From assembly GCF_015207005.2 (NCBI RefSeq), contig NZ_JADEXS020000001.1, positions 5,094,001-5,158,000 of the forward strand: a stretch of DNA of 64,000 nucleotides. Reading direction: 5' to 3'. A program made the translations under genes and the position numbers. Under the pieces are notes generated by a model. It was not told where the DNA came from. It saw only the letters and a list, made by a program, of their open reading frames with translations, and searched no databases. Below are positions 1-8,271 of the stretch, one piece after another (within the stretch, counting starts at the first letter, position 1; each line of letters begins with the position of its first letter). The stretch comes from Desmonostoc muscorum LEGE 12446 (GTDB lineage: Bacteria > Cyanobacteriota > Cyanobacteriia > Cyanobacteriales > Nostocaceae).

Positions 1-2
1 CT

Positions 3-497
3 AATGCACCTGTTTATATCCAGTCTTTTGAAGTGAGTAATTTACAAGATTTATCTACAAAAACTGATTTACCTTTGGTACAATTGCTAAACATTACTGG
101 TAAACCTTATGATTTTGTAGTTAATAGTAATGATAGCACCTATGCAGATTTAATAACTGTTTCAGGTTTAGAGAAAATTGCTCAATATGCACAAGCAATT
201 GGAGTTCATAAAAATCTACTGCTTTCTAAAGACAGCACTGGTAAATTGCTTTCACCAACATCTTTAATTATGGATGCTCATGCATTTGATTTACTAGTTC
301 ATACCTGGACTTTCCGCAATGAAGACTACTTTTTACCATTAGAATTTCAAGGAAATCCCCAAGGAGAATATGAACTATTTTTCAACTTGGGTATTGATGG
401 CGTATTTAGCGACTACCCGGATACGGCTTGTGCTGTGAATGAAAACCTTGGGTTTAAGCGTAGAGACGCGATTAATCGCGTCTCTACCGATTCCTAA
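3..497 (+). CDS. Glycerophosphodiester phosphodiesterase, C-terminal part (cut by window edge)
   Basis: The reading frame is already open at the window's left edge (codons from base 3 read NAPVYIQSFEVSNL), so the GTG at 33 is not a start; this is the 3' end of a longer gene. The GDPD TIM-barrel ending is recognisable: the IQSFE strand, VHTWTFRNE near the middle, and the IDGVFSDYPD strand near the end. The enzyme family hydrolyses glycerophosphodiesters to glycerol-3-phosphate and an alcohol. The catalytic N-terminal residues lie outside the window. The last dozen residues are encoded by a 28-bp palindromic repeat (460-487) that runs into the stop, so the natural C-terminus probably ended sooner. 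Family assignment is fairly sure; substrate is unknown. Confidence 0.8.
   Translation, partial: NAPVYIQSFEVSNLQDLSTKTDLPLVQLLNITGKPYDFVVNSNDSTYADLITVSGLEKIAQYAQAIGVHKNLLLSKDSTGKLLSPTSLIMDAHAFDLLVHTWTFRNEDYFLPLEFQGNPQGEYELFFNLGIDGVFSDYPDTACAVNENLGFKRRDAINRVSTDS
460..487. repeat. 28-bp perfect palindrome, overlapping the GDPD gene end
   Basis: Reads GTAGAGACGCGATT followed by its exact reverse complement. A close relative (20-bp perfect core) sits at 38840-38867, and a variant with separated arms at 56424-56495. It looks like a dispersed Nostoc-type palindromic repeat that has landed across the 3' end of a coding gene. Confidence 0.85.
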
Positions 498-562
498 AAA
501 GCGATCGCACTGGTCACAATTGCGGGAAACTAAAAGCAGATCTATTAGGAAAGGAGAACCTA

Positions 563-922
563 ATGAGCTGGACTAAAGTTCTTGCAGCCGAAGCGCTGTC
601 ACCAGGTGCGCGACAAGTAGTAAAAGTTGGTAACCGGAAAATCCTACTTTTGAATCACGAAAATCAGCTTTATGCCGTAGATAACACCTGTCCCCACTTA
701 AAATTGCCTTTGAAAAGTGGGAAAATCACTGAAGATGGGGCAATTGTTTGTTCTTTCCATCGCAGTAGTTTTGACCTAAGTAGCGGTGAGGTAAAAGATT
801 GGTGTCCCTGGCCGCCTGGTGTAGGTAAAGTACTATCCTTGGTTTCACAAGAAAAAGCACTGCCAGTTTTTCCAATCCGTGTGGAAGAAGGTAGTATCTG
901 GATTGATGTGCAAGAAGAATAA
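563..922 (+). CDS. Rieske [2Fe-2S] domain protein
   Basis: A 119-residue single-domain Rieske protein. The two cluster-binding boxes are C43-P-H45 and C63-S-F-H66, seventeen residues apart, as in small Rieske ferredoxins and the NirD-like family. No signal peptide or membrane helix, so it is cytosolic and probably passes electrons to an oxygenase or reductase; no partner enzyme lies next to it. The ATG is preceded by a strong AAGGAG about seven bases upstream, which fixes the start. It is convergent with the DUF6335 gene. A role as oxygenase ferredoxin is inference only. Confidence 0.88.
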   Translation: MSWTKVLAAEALSPGARQVVKVGNRKILLLNHENQLYAVDNTCPHLKLPLKSGKITEDGAIVCSFHRSSFDLSSGEVKDWCPWPPGVGKVLSLVSQEKALPVFPIRVEEGSIWIDVQEE

Positions 923-1045
923 TTAAAACGGACTGGGCACTGGAGACTAGGGATAAGGGAGTGTGGGGAGTTTGGGGAAATTATAAAAAAGCTTCCCACC
1001 CGTGCCATACTCCCAATACCCCATAACCTATGCCCAATCCCCAGT
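923..1045. repeat. G-rich/C-rich short-repeat spacer between convergent genes
   Basis: The left half is a run of G-rich words (ctggagactaggg, gtggggagtttgggg) and the right half the C-rich counterpart (ccaataccccat, cccaatccccag). The same degenerate vocabulary recurs at 48466-48700 and 52560-52683. It may fold back on itself and act as a bidirectional terminator; no classical T-tract terminator is seen. Confidence 0.5.
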
Positions 1046-1444
1046 TTATTCTCGCCGTTGTTGATAATCTTCAGCAGACATCGGATCTAATTCCCAGCGA
1101 TCGCCGTCACGTTCCTCTAAAATATCGTTGGTACGCAGAAACGTGAAATCGTCCATTTCCAACCCTACTGCTGCTTCTATATCTTCAGTTACATTTTGAT
1201 CCGGAGTTGGAACAGTACCCCCAACAGCTTCATCCCCAACTGCATCTGCATCCTGCCAATAAGCATCAACATCTCCACCAGTAAGTTCTGGGCTAGTTTC
1301 TGTGTACTGGCGTCTTTCATCTACCAAACCTCGCCCGCCAATATTGTATCCTGGCAAGTCTTTCACACCAGTACCGTAGGATTCACTAATTTCTTGCGGC
1401 AAATCATCGGTTTTTATTTCGTCATTGTGATTTTTTTTGGCCAT
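1046..1444 (-). CDS. DUF6335 family protein
   Basis: A small acidic, hydrophilic protein of cyanobacteria. The frame opens at 1465, but the internal ATG at 1444 (MAKKNHNDE) is the likelier start because the upstream residues are not family-like. Family-type features are a GTGVxxLPGY-like stretch near the N-terminus, a TSPELTGGDVDAYWQDA segment, then a C-terminal half with WELDP and DYQQRRE. No membrane segment or catalytic motif is visible and the function is unknown. It sits beside DUF2267, PfpI and cupin genes, a neighbourhood suggestive of stress response (inference). Confidence 0.8.
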   Translation of the reverse strand: MAKKNHNDEIKTDDLPQEISESYGTGVKDLPGYNIGGRGLVDERRQYTETSPELTGGDVDAYWQDADAVGDEAVGGTVPTPDQNVTEDIEAAVGLEMDDFTFLRTNDILEERDGDRWELDPMSAEDYQQRRE

Positions 1445-1465
1445 AATGTTATCTATTTTCTGCAT

Positions 1466-1805
1466 TCTTACAATAACGTTTTCTTCTCACCAAGTTGTAT
1501 GACTAAAGATGTATGGCTTTAGTAATAAAATAATCTATCCCCTTAGTACGAAGCTAAATTAGCAATCTCGACGTAAGATTGTAAACATAAATTCATGGTC
1601 TAAGCAACTTGTAGTTGAAGTTGTTAGTTATGAGTTAGGAGTTATGAAAACGAAATTATTCGATAGTCAACTTCTAACTCGTAACTATTTTTTGTAACCC
1701 CAAAATACCACTTCGATTTAAAAAATTAAAACTTCATTTATGTTGTTAACTACTTGAATCTAAAACAATAAGACATTCAATAATTTGGAATAGCGGAGGT
1801 AGAAA
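1466..1805. other. 340-bp spacer between divergent small genes
   Basis: AT-rich spacer holding the promoters of the leftward DUF6335 gene and the rightward DUF2267 gene. The only structure noted is the inverted repeat at 1626-1686. No further ORF is convincing. Confidence 0.6.
1626..1695 (+). terminator. Hairpin with T-run, terminator-like
   Basis: An 18-base arm (1626-1643, AGTTATGAGTTAGGAGTT) pairs with 1669-1686 with two mismatches and is followed by ATTTTTTG. Shape fits an intrinsic terminator on the plus strand, but no plus-strand gene lies directly upstream, so it may instead be a fold-back of the common 'gagttaggagtta' repeat vocabulary seen again at 60810. Confidence 0.35.
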
Positions 1806-2207
1806 GTGGAATACGACGAGTTCATTACACATGTACAAAGCCTCGCTCAATCAGATTCTCGTGAAGATGCAGAACGTGCTACCCGTGCCACCTTAGAAAC
1901 ACTTAAAGAACGGATAGCAGCTGATGAAGCACAAAAATTAGCTGAAAACTTGCCTGAACAACTAGGCGACTGTTTGCGAGGACGGGAAGGAGATAGTGTT
2001 CTTTCCTTCAACTTGCAAGAATTTATTGCCCGTGCGAGTCAAAAAGAAAATACAGAACCAACTATTACTGCAATTCATGTCCGAGCTGTGTTTGCTGTGT
2101 TGCAAAACGCTATCAAACCAGAAATATTTGCTGACTTTCACGCCCATTTCTCTCACGATTATGAAGAATTGTTTGCTATTTCCCCAACAGGTGAAGTACC
2201 TGCTTAG
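1806..2207 (+). CDS. DUF2267 family protein
   Basis: 133 residues, all-helical, fitting DUF2267: EYDEFITHVQ at the N-terminus, the ATRATLETLKERI helix, LAENLPEQLGDCL, and a C-terminal helix pair with PEIFADFHAHFSHDYEELF. The start is GTG, set by a clear GGAGG at 1795-1799 with six-base spacing. Cytosolic, function unknown; DUF2267 genes in cyanobacteria often occur with stress-induced genes. It is followed at about 100 bp by the PfpI fusion and may be cotranscribed. Confidence 0.88.
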   Translation: MEYDEFITHVQSLAQSDSREDAERATRATLETLKERIAADEAQKLAENLPEQLGDCLRGREGDSVLSFNLQEFIARASQKENTEPTITAIHVRAVFAVLQNAIKPEIFADFHAHFSHDYEELFAISPTGEVPA

Positions 2208-2311
2208 AGGACAATTTAAACATTTATAAGTGAGAAATTATGGATGTTTAATTGTTTTCACGAATGAAAATACTAGCTAGTTAAATAGAACTAAACAGGC
2301 AATACCATACT

Positions 2312-3409
2312 ATGGCTCACAATAACAATCATTCCAGTAGGAAAAAAGTTGCAATCCTCATTGAACAGGGAGTAGAGGATGTAGAATTTACAGTTCCTTA
2401 TAATGGATTAAAACAAGCCGGAATGGAGGTAGTAGTCCTTGGTTCCCGGATGAACGAAAAATATAAGGGTAAACGCGGTAAACTAAGCGTACAAGCTGAT
2501 GGTACTACAACAGAAGCGATCGCAGCTGAATTTGATGCGGTAGTAATTCCTGGTGGTATGGCTCCCGACAAAATGCGGCGGAACCCAAACACAGTAAGGT
2601 TTGTACAACAAGCCATACAACAAGGAAAATTAGTAGCTGCCGTTTGTCACGGCCCACAAGTTTTGATTGAAGCCGATTTGCTTGAAGGTAAACAAGTTAC
2701 TGGCTTTAGTGCTATTAGCAAAGACATCACTAATGCCGGTGCAAATTATTCAGATGAACCTTTAATAGTAGATGGAAATTTGATTACATCTCGTGAACCT
2801 GGAGACTTGGCAATTTTCACCACAGCTATTTTAAGTCGCTTGGGTTATGGTGGTAAAGACGTTGCATTGCCACATGAAAAAGATACAACTGCTCAATGGT
2901 GGAAACTAGCTGATGCTTGGGGTGGCTCAACAAAAAGTGAAGTTGGCAGAGGTTTAAATACTGCCCTTGCTGGTGAACGTTATTCACTGGAAGCTTTAGA
3001 AAAGTATGCCGAAAAAGAATCTGTTCCCGAAATAAAATCAGTTTTTCAAGATATGATTGTCAACAAACAACGCCATATTGAAAAGCTGGAAACATATCTT
3101 CATGGATTAGGTGAAAAACCATCTTTAGGGGCAAATATCGCTAATCAGTATGCTAAGGTAAAAAGTGCCTTAACCGGAAGTGATGACATATTTCAATTAC
3201 GTTCCGCTTTGGGAGATGTGCAAACAGGTATTGGTGATATTGGCAATTTGTGTGCAATGTACACTGACCCAGTAGCAACTGCTATTTTCAAAGAAATTTA
3301 CCACGATTTATTGAAATACGAACAGCGATTGGTAGAGTTGTATCGCACACGCATAGCAGCTCAGATTCAACCTCCTAAACCCACCACTGAAGCCGCCGTA
3401 TCGATGTAA
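2312..3409 (+). CDS. PfpI/DJ-1 family protein fused to a ferritin-like helical domain
   Basis: Residues 11-185 form a PfpI/DJ-1 glutamine-amidotransferase-like domain (KKVAILIEQGVEDVEF at the start, AVVIPGG near 77, nucleophile elbow AVCHGP with Cys112-His113). After a short linker (HEKDTTAQWWKLADAW), residues about 205-350 are long helices resembling the ferritin-like DUF2383/DUF892 stress families (ERYSLEALEKYAEKES, NKQRHIEKLETYLHGLG, YHDLLKYEQRLVELY). PfpI proteins are proteases, glyoxalases or chaperone-like deglycases; which applies is unknown. The fusion suggests protection against oxidative or carbonyl stress (inference). The first domain is sure, the second probable. Confidence 0.85.
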   Translation: MAHNNNHSSRKKVAILIEQGVEDVEFTVPYNGLKQAGMEVVVLGSRMNEKYKGKRGKLSVQADGTTTEAIAAEFDAVVIPGGMAPDKMRRNPNTVRFVQQAIQQGKLVAAVCHGPQVLIEADLLEGKQVTGFSAISKDITNAGANYSDEPLIVDGNLITSREPGDLAIFTTAILSRLGYGGKDVALPHEKDTTAQWWKLADAWGGSTKSEVGRGLNTALAGERYSLEALEKYAEKESVPEIKSVFQDMIVNKQRHIEKLETYLHGLGEKPSLGANIANQYAKVKSALTGSDDIFQLRSALGDVQTGIGDIGNLCAMYTDPVATAIFKEIYHDLLKYEQRLVELYRTRIAAQIQPPKPTTEAAVSM

Positions 3410-3634
3410 CAAATTGGTAGTAGAGAAGCGCAACTGTGCTTCCCCATGAAAAATAGACTTTCTTAAAATATCGTTTCCAGGAATAACTTGGAAATGCATA
3501 GATAGCGCTTGCGGTGCTTGAATACAAGAAAGAAATCAAGACAACTTGATTAAAGTTACTCTCAAACCATGAATGGTAAATAGTCATTCAACCTAGTGAA
3601 TTGTACACCCAACATAATGCAATTGAGGATTTTT

Positions 3635-4033
3635 ATGAATCGACTAATTTCTTCGCTACGAAATATCCGTGTACACAAGATTGTCGTAGTTTTTCTAGTA
3701 GGATTTATGTTTTTACTGGGTCAAGCTTTTAGCTACGGTAACATAGCACAAGCTGATGTTATAACTCCAGAGGGTACTTATTATAAAGGTACACCAGACT
3801 ACCAAGGTGAAATTAGAAACGATACCCAAATAAGAAATGCCCAGAACAAATTAAAAGACACTGTTGATAATGTCCGTGAAAAGCTTAACTTGGATGAAAA
3901 AAATCCTCAATCTACAAAAGAGTTGATTGATTCTACAAAAAACAAAGCCGCAGATAAAACTAGCCGATTACAGAGAGATAGAGAGGGTTATTACCAATAT
4001 CCCCCTAACACACCAGCCAGAGACAGAGACTAG
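3635..4033 (+). CDS. Exported low-temperature-induced-type protein (DUF6658-like)
   Basis: The frame opens at 3596, but the ATG at 3635 (MNRLISSLRNIR) has a GAGG six bases upstream and begins a typical signal sequence: two arginines and a lysine, then the hydrophobic core IVVVFLVGFMFLLGQAF, with likely cleavage after an AQA-type site. The mature part is short, charged and helical (IRNAQNKLKDTVDNVREKLNLDEKN) and ends in a proline/arginine tail. This matches cyanobacterial 'low temperature-induced' small exported proteins. No enzyme motif. A stress role is inferred from family and neighbours. Confidence 0.7.
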   Translation: MNRLISSLRNIRVHKIVVVFLVGFMFLLGQAFSYGNIAQADVITPEGTYYKGTPDYQGEIRNDTQIRNAQNKLKDTVDNVREKLNLDEKNPQSTKELIDSTKNKAADKTSRLQRDREGYYQYPPNTPARDRD

Positions 4034-4121
4034 AATTTTAGCAAGTCTTGAGTCTAATGATTTGACTCATATAGCAATCTGATTTGATTGTGTAAAAAAA
4101 TGAACTACACCTAAGTAATAA

Positions 4122-4150
4122 GCAATAGGCAATTTTATATTGCCTATTGC
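4122..4150 (+). terminator. Hairpin downstream of the exported stress protein
   Basis: GCAATAGGCAA (4122-4132) pairs perfectly with TTGCCTATTGC (4140-4150) across a seven-base loop. The downstream sequence is AT-rich (CTACTTAATAAATTT) without a clean T-run. Probably an operon-internal or weak terminator. Confidence 0.4.
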
Positions 4151-4207
4151 CTACTTAATAAATTTACAAATCAAATAGAAACGCCATACATTATCGAGGG
4201 AGAAAAT

Positions 4208-4549
4208 ATGCCTGATAAAACCGTTACAAAAATAGACTCTGCTTATTCTCCTAAAGGTCAACTTGGTCAAAAATATCTGGCATCTGGTAAAAGTATTTCC
4301 ATGCGTCTGTGGGAGAATGAGGAACCAAATGAACCTAAAGAATCAACTGCGCGGGAATATGAGACTGTTGGTTATGTAATCAATGGTCGTGCAGAATTAG
4401 ACATTGAAGGCCAAAAGATTTTACTAGAGCCGGGGAGTTCTTGGATAGTACCAAAAGGAGCCAGGCACACATACAAAATCCTAGAATCATTTACTGCTGT
4501 TGAAGCAACAAGTCCCCCTGCTCAAGTTCACGGACGGGATGAAAATTAG
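4208..4549 (+). CDS. Single-domain cupin protein
   Basis: 113 residues forming one cupin barrel. The second half of the domain is clear: YVINGRAELDIEGQKILLEPGSSWIVPKGARHTYKI, with metal-ligand-type histidine in the second motif, but the first motif lacks the usual HxH pair (YETVGYVINGRAEL), so metal binding may be partial. The ATG follows GAGGGAG at good spacing. Small cupins can be isomerases, dioxygenases or sensors; no substrate can be assigned. Last gene of the left-hand stress-type group, followed by a strong terminator. Confidence 0.85.
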   Translation: MPDKTVTKIDSAYSPKGQLGQKYLASGKSISMRLWENEEPNEPKESTAREYETVGYVINGRAELDIEGQKILLEPGSSWIVPKGARHTYKILESFTAVEATSPPAQVHGRDEN

Positions 4550-4570
4550 AAACTAAAAATTAAACTTTAG

Positions 4571-4602
4571 ATAAACACAGATGGTTACTCATCTGTGTTT
4601 AT
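4571..4602 (+). terminator. Intrinsic terminator after the cupin gene
   Basis: A perfect 13-bp stem: ATAAACACAGATG (4571-4583), loop GTTACT, CATCTGTGTTTAT (4590-4602), with a TTTAT-rich 3' side. It separates the stress gene group from the leftward BY-kinase gene. Confidence 0.75.
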
Positions 4603-4826
4603 TTATATGGATCTATAGTTCTAAATTTGCTGAAATTATGTCCCCTTTTTATCAGATTAGAAGCTGATGAACATCAAACATTTACTTAGTTTCCTAAATA
4701 TGGATGCTAAAGGAGGGTTGGGGGATTTTCATAAAACGAATAAATATGAATCTATCCCACTAATAATATTTTCTTAATCCAAATGTGACCTGAACGATCG
4801 CCTAAAACAGTAACCAGGAACTTGGG

Positions 4827-6992
4827 TCAATCACTGTTGATGTCGCTCCTTTGGCCGTTACTAACCATACCTAAGGCATTCATCCGGTAAATTTTGAGAT
4901 GCTCTAAAGTTCGGCTTATCATTGAGGAGTCTGTTTTGTCAATTCTTACCACTAGCAATATGCCATCAGTATAAGGTGCCAGCAGGCTAGCATCAGCTAA
5001 CCCCAACAAAGGAGGAGCGTCATAAATCACCAAGTCAAAGTTATTATTAAAATCTGCCATTAGTTGCTTCATCTTTTCAGAGGAGAGCAGCTTTGTGGGA
5101 TCGGGTGGTATAGGTCCAGCAGTGATTATAGATAGTTCATTCATTGAGGGTAGCTGTCGGATAGCCTCACTCGTTGGTAGGTTTGTGGAGATTAAATTAC
5201 TTAATCCCCGTAAGTTATTTAAATTTGATAAGGTGTGAATGTTAGGTTGGCGTAAATCAGCATCTACAAGTAGTACTCGTTGCCCCATATCTGTAGCTAC
5301 TTGAGCTAGATGGAAGGCAATAGTAGACTTACCATCACCATGCATAGCTGAGCTAATAACTATAGAAGTAATACGGCGATCCCAACTGAGCAATTGTACG
5401 TTTGTATAAAGTACCCGCAAAGCTTCTAAAAATTCTGCTGAATAGTTGCTATAATTTTTTTTCTCTAAGATACCTAAACTAGGAATGCCTTTAAAAATGG
5501 GACTTAGTATTTTTACTGTGGGAAATTTTCGCTCTTGTGTGTGGCTTTGAGTGCTTTCAACTTGCTTTTCAAATGGAATATTTCCTAACAACGGTAGTTT
5601 AATCTTCTCTTTGAGAGCCTGAGCGCTATGGTAGGTCTTGTCCAGCTTTTCTAGCAGCAGGGCGATGCCAATTCCTAAAGCTATACTCCCAACCAATCCT
5701 GGTATTAAATAACGTTTAATGCTCGAATCAGAAATAGGGAATTTCGGTTTACTTGGTGCCTGTAATAACTGCCAACCAAGTTCAGTCTGAGATATCTCGA
5801 TTTGGAGATTTTCCCGAGTAGATAGAAAACGATTCAAGCTCTCGGTTGCTACCTGTAATTTTCGCTGTAGTTCAGTGTATTCACGTGCCAAGATTGGCCA
5901 TTGTTTGCGCTGTAGTTCGATTCTTCGTTCTACTTTAGCAAGCTCTCGGCTTTGCACTTCTAGAGTTTGAAGCTTAGTTGTTAGTTCTGCAATTTTTGTA
6001 CCCACAAAGCGTTGCGCTTCGTTGTTTACCAAAGGTACCAACCTTAGCCGTTTCTCTTTCAATGTTTGAATGGTTGGGTTATCATCTTGCAAACGAGTTG
6101 ACTCTGTAGCAATTTGAACGTTTAGTTCCTGTACCTGAGCCAACAATTGCTGATACAAAGGAGCATCTTTGAGCGCTGCTAGCCTACCATCTTTTTCCTG
6201 TAGCAAAGAGAGATTAGCGCGAGCTTCTGCCAATTGCCCATCAACCTCTTGTCGTTCCTTAGACAAGTTAGTGATTTGACTAACAACTTGTTCGGACTGG
6301 ACTTCTGGTTCAACAAAGTCATACTTTTGTCGAAACGTTTGCAGTTCTTTCTGAAGCTGATCGACTCGATTTTGGATAGATGGGAGTTGTTTTTCAACGA
6401 ATTGAATCCCTTGGCGTAACTTGGTTTGCCGCCTTTCTCGACTATAATTTAGATAATCCTCAGCAATTTGGTCGAGTACAATTTTAACTTCATTTGGATC
6501 ATGACTTCGATAACGAACTTCTATAATCTTGGTTTCAACAAACCGGGAAATTGTCAGATCTTTGATCAGCGAACTATAGCTGATATCTCGATAGGTAGTT
6601 TGTAAGCGCTTTACAATCTCTCCCATCAATTCAGGGCTTTTAAGAACCTCAATTTGACTCTCGTAATCTAGACCAGACTTGTTTACATTAGGGTCTTTGA
6701 CGATATCGACTACTTTAGACTCATCATTCACAGGTTCCACTAACAGGCGAAAATTGCCTTCATATACTGGTAGTTGCCGGTTTAGTATCAAACTGACAAA
6801 CACAACTGTCCCTAGAGTAATACTTATTCCTGCAATAAGTAGCGCTCTTCGACGTACAACACTCAGAAATTGTGGGAAACTCGAATCATTTCCTTGCTCT
6901 TCAGACCAAGGCAAAGGTTGAGGCTGAAGAAATGGTGGTACAGAGTTCCTATTCTGGTCGTAACTTGATGGTTGAGAAGAATGATTCTCCAT
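4827..6992 (-). CDS. Wzc-like polysaccharide co-polymerase with BY-kinase domain
   Basis: 721 residues with the PCP-2a architecture: proline-rich cytosolic start, membrane helix 1 near 47-70, Wzz domain, long periplasmic coiled coil (about 180-420), helix 2 near 425-445, then a cytosolic kinase. Kinase motifs are Walker A (GDGKST, about 551), A' (VLLVDADLRQP, about 572) and Walker B (FDLVIYDAPP, about 650). The family controls chain length and export of capsule or exopolysaccharide by cyclic autophosphorylation. Here the tail ends NGQRSDINSD with no tyrosine cluster, so classical autophosphorylation sites are missing. It is transcribed away from the rest of the polysaccharide locus, from the shared region 6993-8271. 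Confidence 0.93.
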   Translation of the reverse strand: MENHSSQPSSYDQNRNSVPPFLQPQPLPWSEEQGNDSSFPQFLSVVRRRALLIAGISITLGTVVFVSLILNRQLPVYEGNFRLLVEPVNDESKVVDIVKDPNVNKSGLDYESQIEVLKSPELMGEIVKRLQTTYRDISYSSLIKDLTISRFVETKIIEVRYRSHDPNEVKIVLDQIAEDYLNYSRERRQTKLRQGIQFVEKQLPSIQNRVDQLQKELQTFRQKYDFVEPEVQSEQVVSQITNLSKERQEVDGQLAEARANLSLLQEKDGRLAALKDAPLYQQLLAQVQELNVQIATESTRLQDDNPTIQTLKEKRLRLVPLVNNEAQRFVGTKIAELTTKLQTLEVQSRELAKVERRIELQRKQWPILAREYTELQRKLQVATESLNRFLSTRENLQIEISQTELGWQLLQAPSKPKFPISDSSIKRYLIPGLVGSIALGIGIALLLEKLDKTYHSAQALKEKIKLPLLGNIPFEKQVESTQSHTQERKFPTVKILSPIFKGIPSLGILEKKNYSNYSAEFLEALRVLYTNVQLLSWDRRITSIVISSAMHGDGKSTIAFHLAQVATDMGQRVLLVDADLRQPNIHTLSNLNNLRGLSNLISTNLPTSEAIRQLPSMNELSIITAGPIPPDPTKLLSSEKMKQLMADFNNNFDLVIYDAPPLLGLADASLLAPYTDGILLVVRIDKTDSSMISRTLEHLKIYRMNALGMVSNGQRSDINSD

Positions 6993-8271
6993 CTATTTGA
7001 AAATATTTATTAATTAAGTTAGAAAAAATGTGTGTAACAACTTTAGTAATCCCAGCTAATGGAGCAATTGCACAAAAATTTATTATTTAGGAGCTGGAGT
7101 AGTCAGATTTTGAGTACAACGGATCGTCAATGGGAAACGAAAATCAAGATTTTGATAAGTTATGTATACCAATTCATAGTTAAGGTCAATTTAAACCTTG
7201 TGCTACCGTGACGTTTACTTAGTTTTAACTCTTAATATTATACGTTTTTTAGTCTCTTTGAGATTCTAGCTGAGTAGGCAAAGATAATAACATCTTTAGT
7301 TTTTAAGTATACATTTTTTTTGTTTCTTATTATAGCTAAAGTCAAGTTGAATATCCAATTGCCTCATAGTGTGCTTGGGTTAAAGGGGTAATAGATCCTT
7401 GACATCAATTTTAGCCAGAGTAATTTAAATATCACCAAGTTAGTTGTCAATCGTGATTCTTAAAATCATTACTATACCGATTATAGTAAAAAATAATACA
7501 TTTAACTCAAGTGTCGGTTTTCTCTATAAAAGTAATACTTGACTTACTAGTAACATGAAAAAAATTATTAATTAGACTTAACATAATGTACAAATTTCAC
7601 CAGTCAAAATTTGTTTATAAGAGAGCCACTAGTTTATGAAGTTTTTGTTGATGTGTATTGTCAAAAGATAAAATTTTGGTAAAGTGTGCGGGTAAATTTG
7701 AAACATCCTTTTATCGTGGTATTCTAGTAAGAAATTACATGTAAAAACAGATATTGAATATAAAATCATACTTAATATTTGTTATATGTAAGAAATATTG
7801 CTCAACCCAGTTAAAATGAAGTAAGTGAAAACATCCAAAATTCAATGAACATAAACTTCCAGTCTGATAGTCTGCACCAGTGCATAGTAGCTGTTACTTG
7901 ACGTTTAGACATTAAGTAAAGTTTCTTAGAAGCCTGTAAAAGGCATTATTGTAAGATAATACTACATGTGTAAAATTACGGTAGCTGCTTAGACTTTTGT
8001 TTTTTGTTGTGTTCCCATGCCCCAGAAAGTTAGTGTATACAAAATTAAAAGAGCATAAGCTTCTATGTATTTGCTTAAGCGTCTTAATTAAGACCGCAGT
8101 TCGCAGATATATGTTCCCTCGTGAGAAAATTCTATGTATACCAATAAATTAATCAACTTGCTCCAAGCAAATTGAAAATATTTGTTAATTGAGACCAGTG
8201 TTCGTGTGTAATTAATGGCTTGAGCAGTTCAGTAGTATATTGAACAAAATTTCTAGAGTAGGATACAACTG
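6993..8271. other. 1.28-kb AT-rich divergent regulatory region
   Basis: No convincing ORF on either strand. It must carry the promoters of the leftward Wzc-like gene and the rightward glycosyltransferase operon. A 22-base word (TTGAAAATATTTRTTAATTR, then AG) occurs at 6997-7018 and again at 8172-8193, next to each of the two gene starts, with 20 of 22 positions equal. No riboswitch or tRNA was recognised. Confidence 0.6.
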
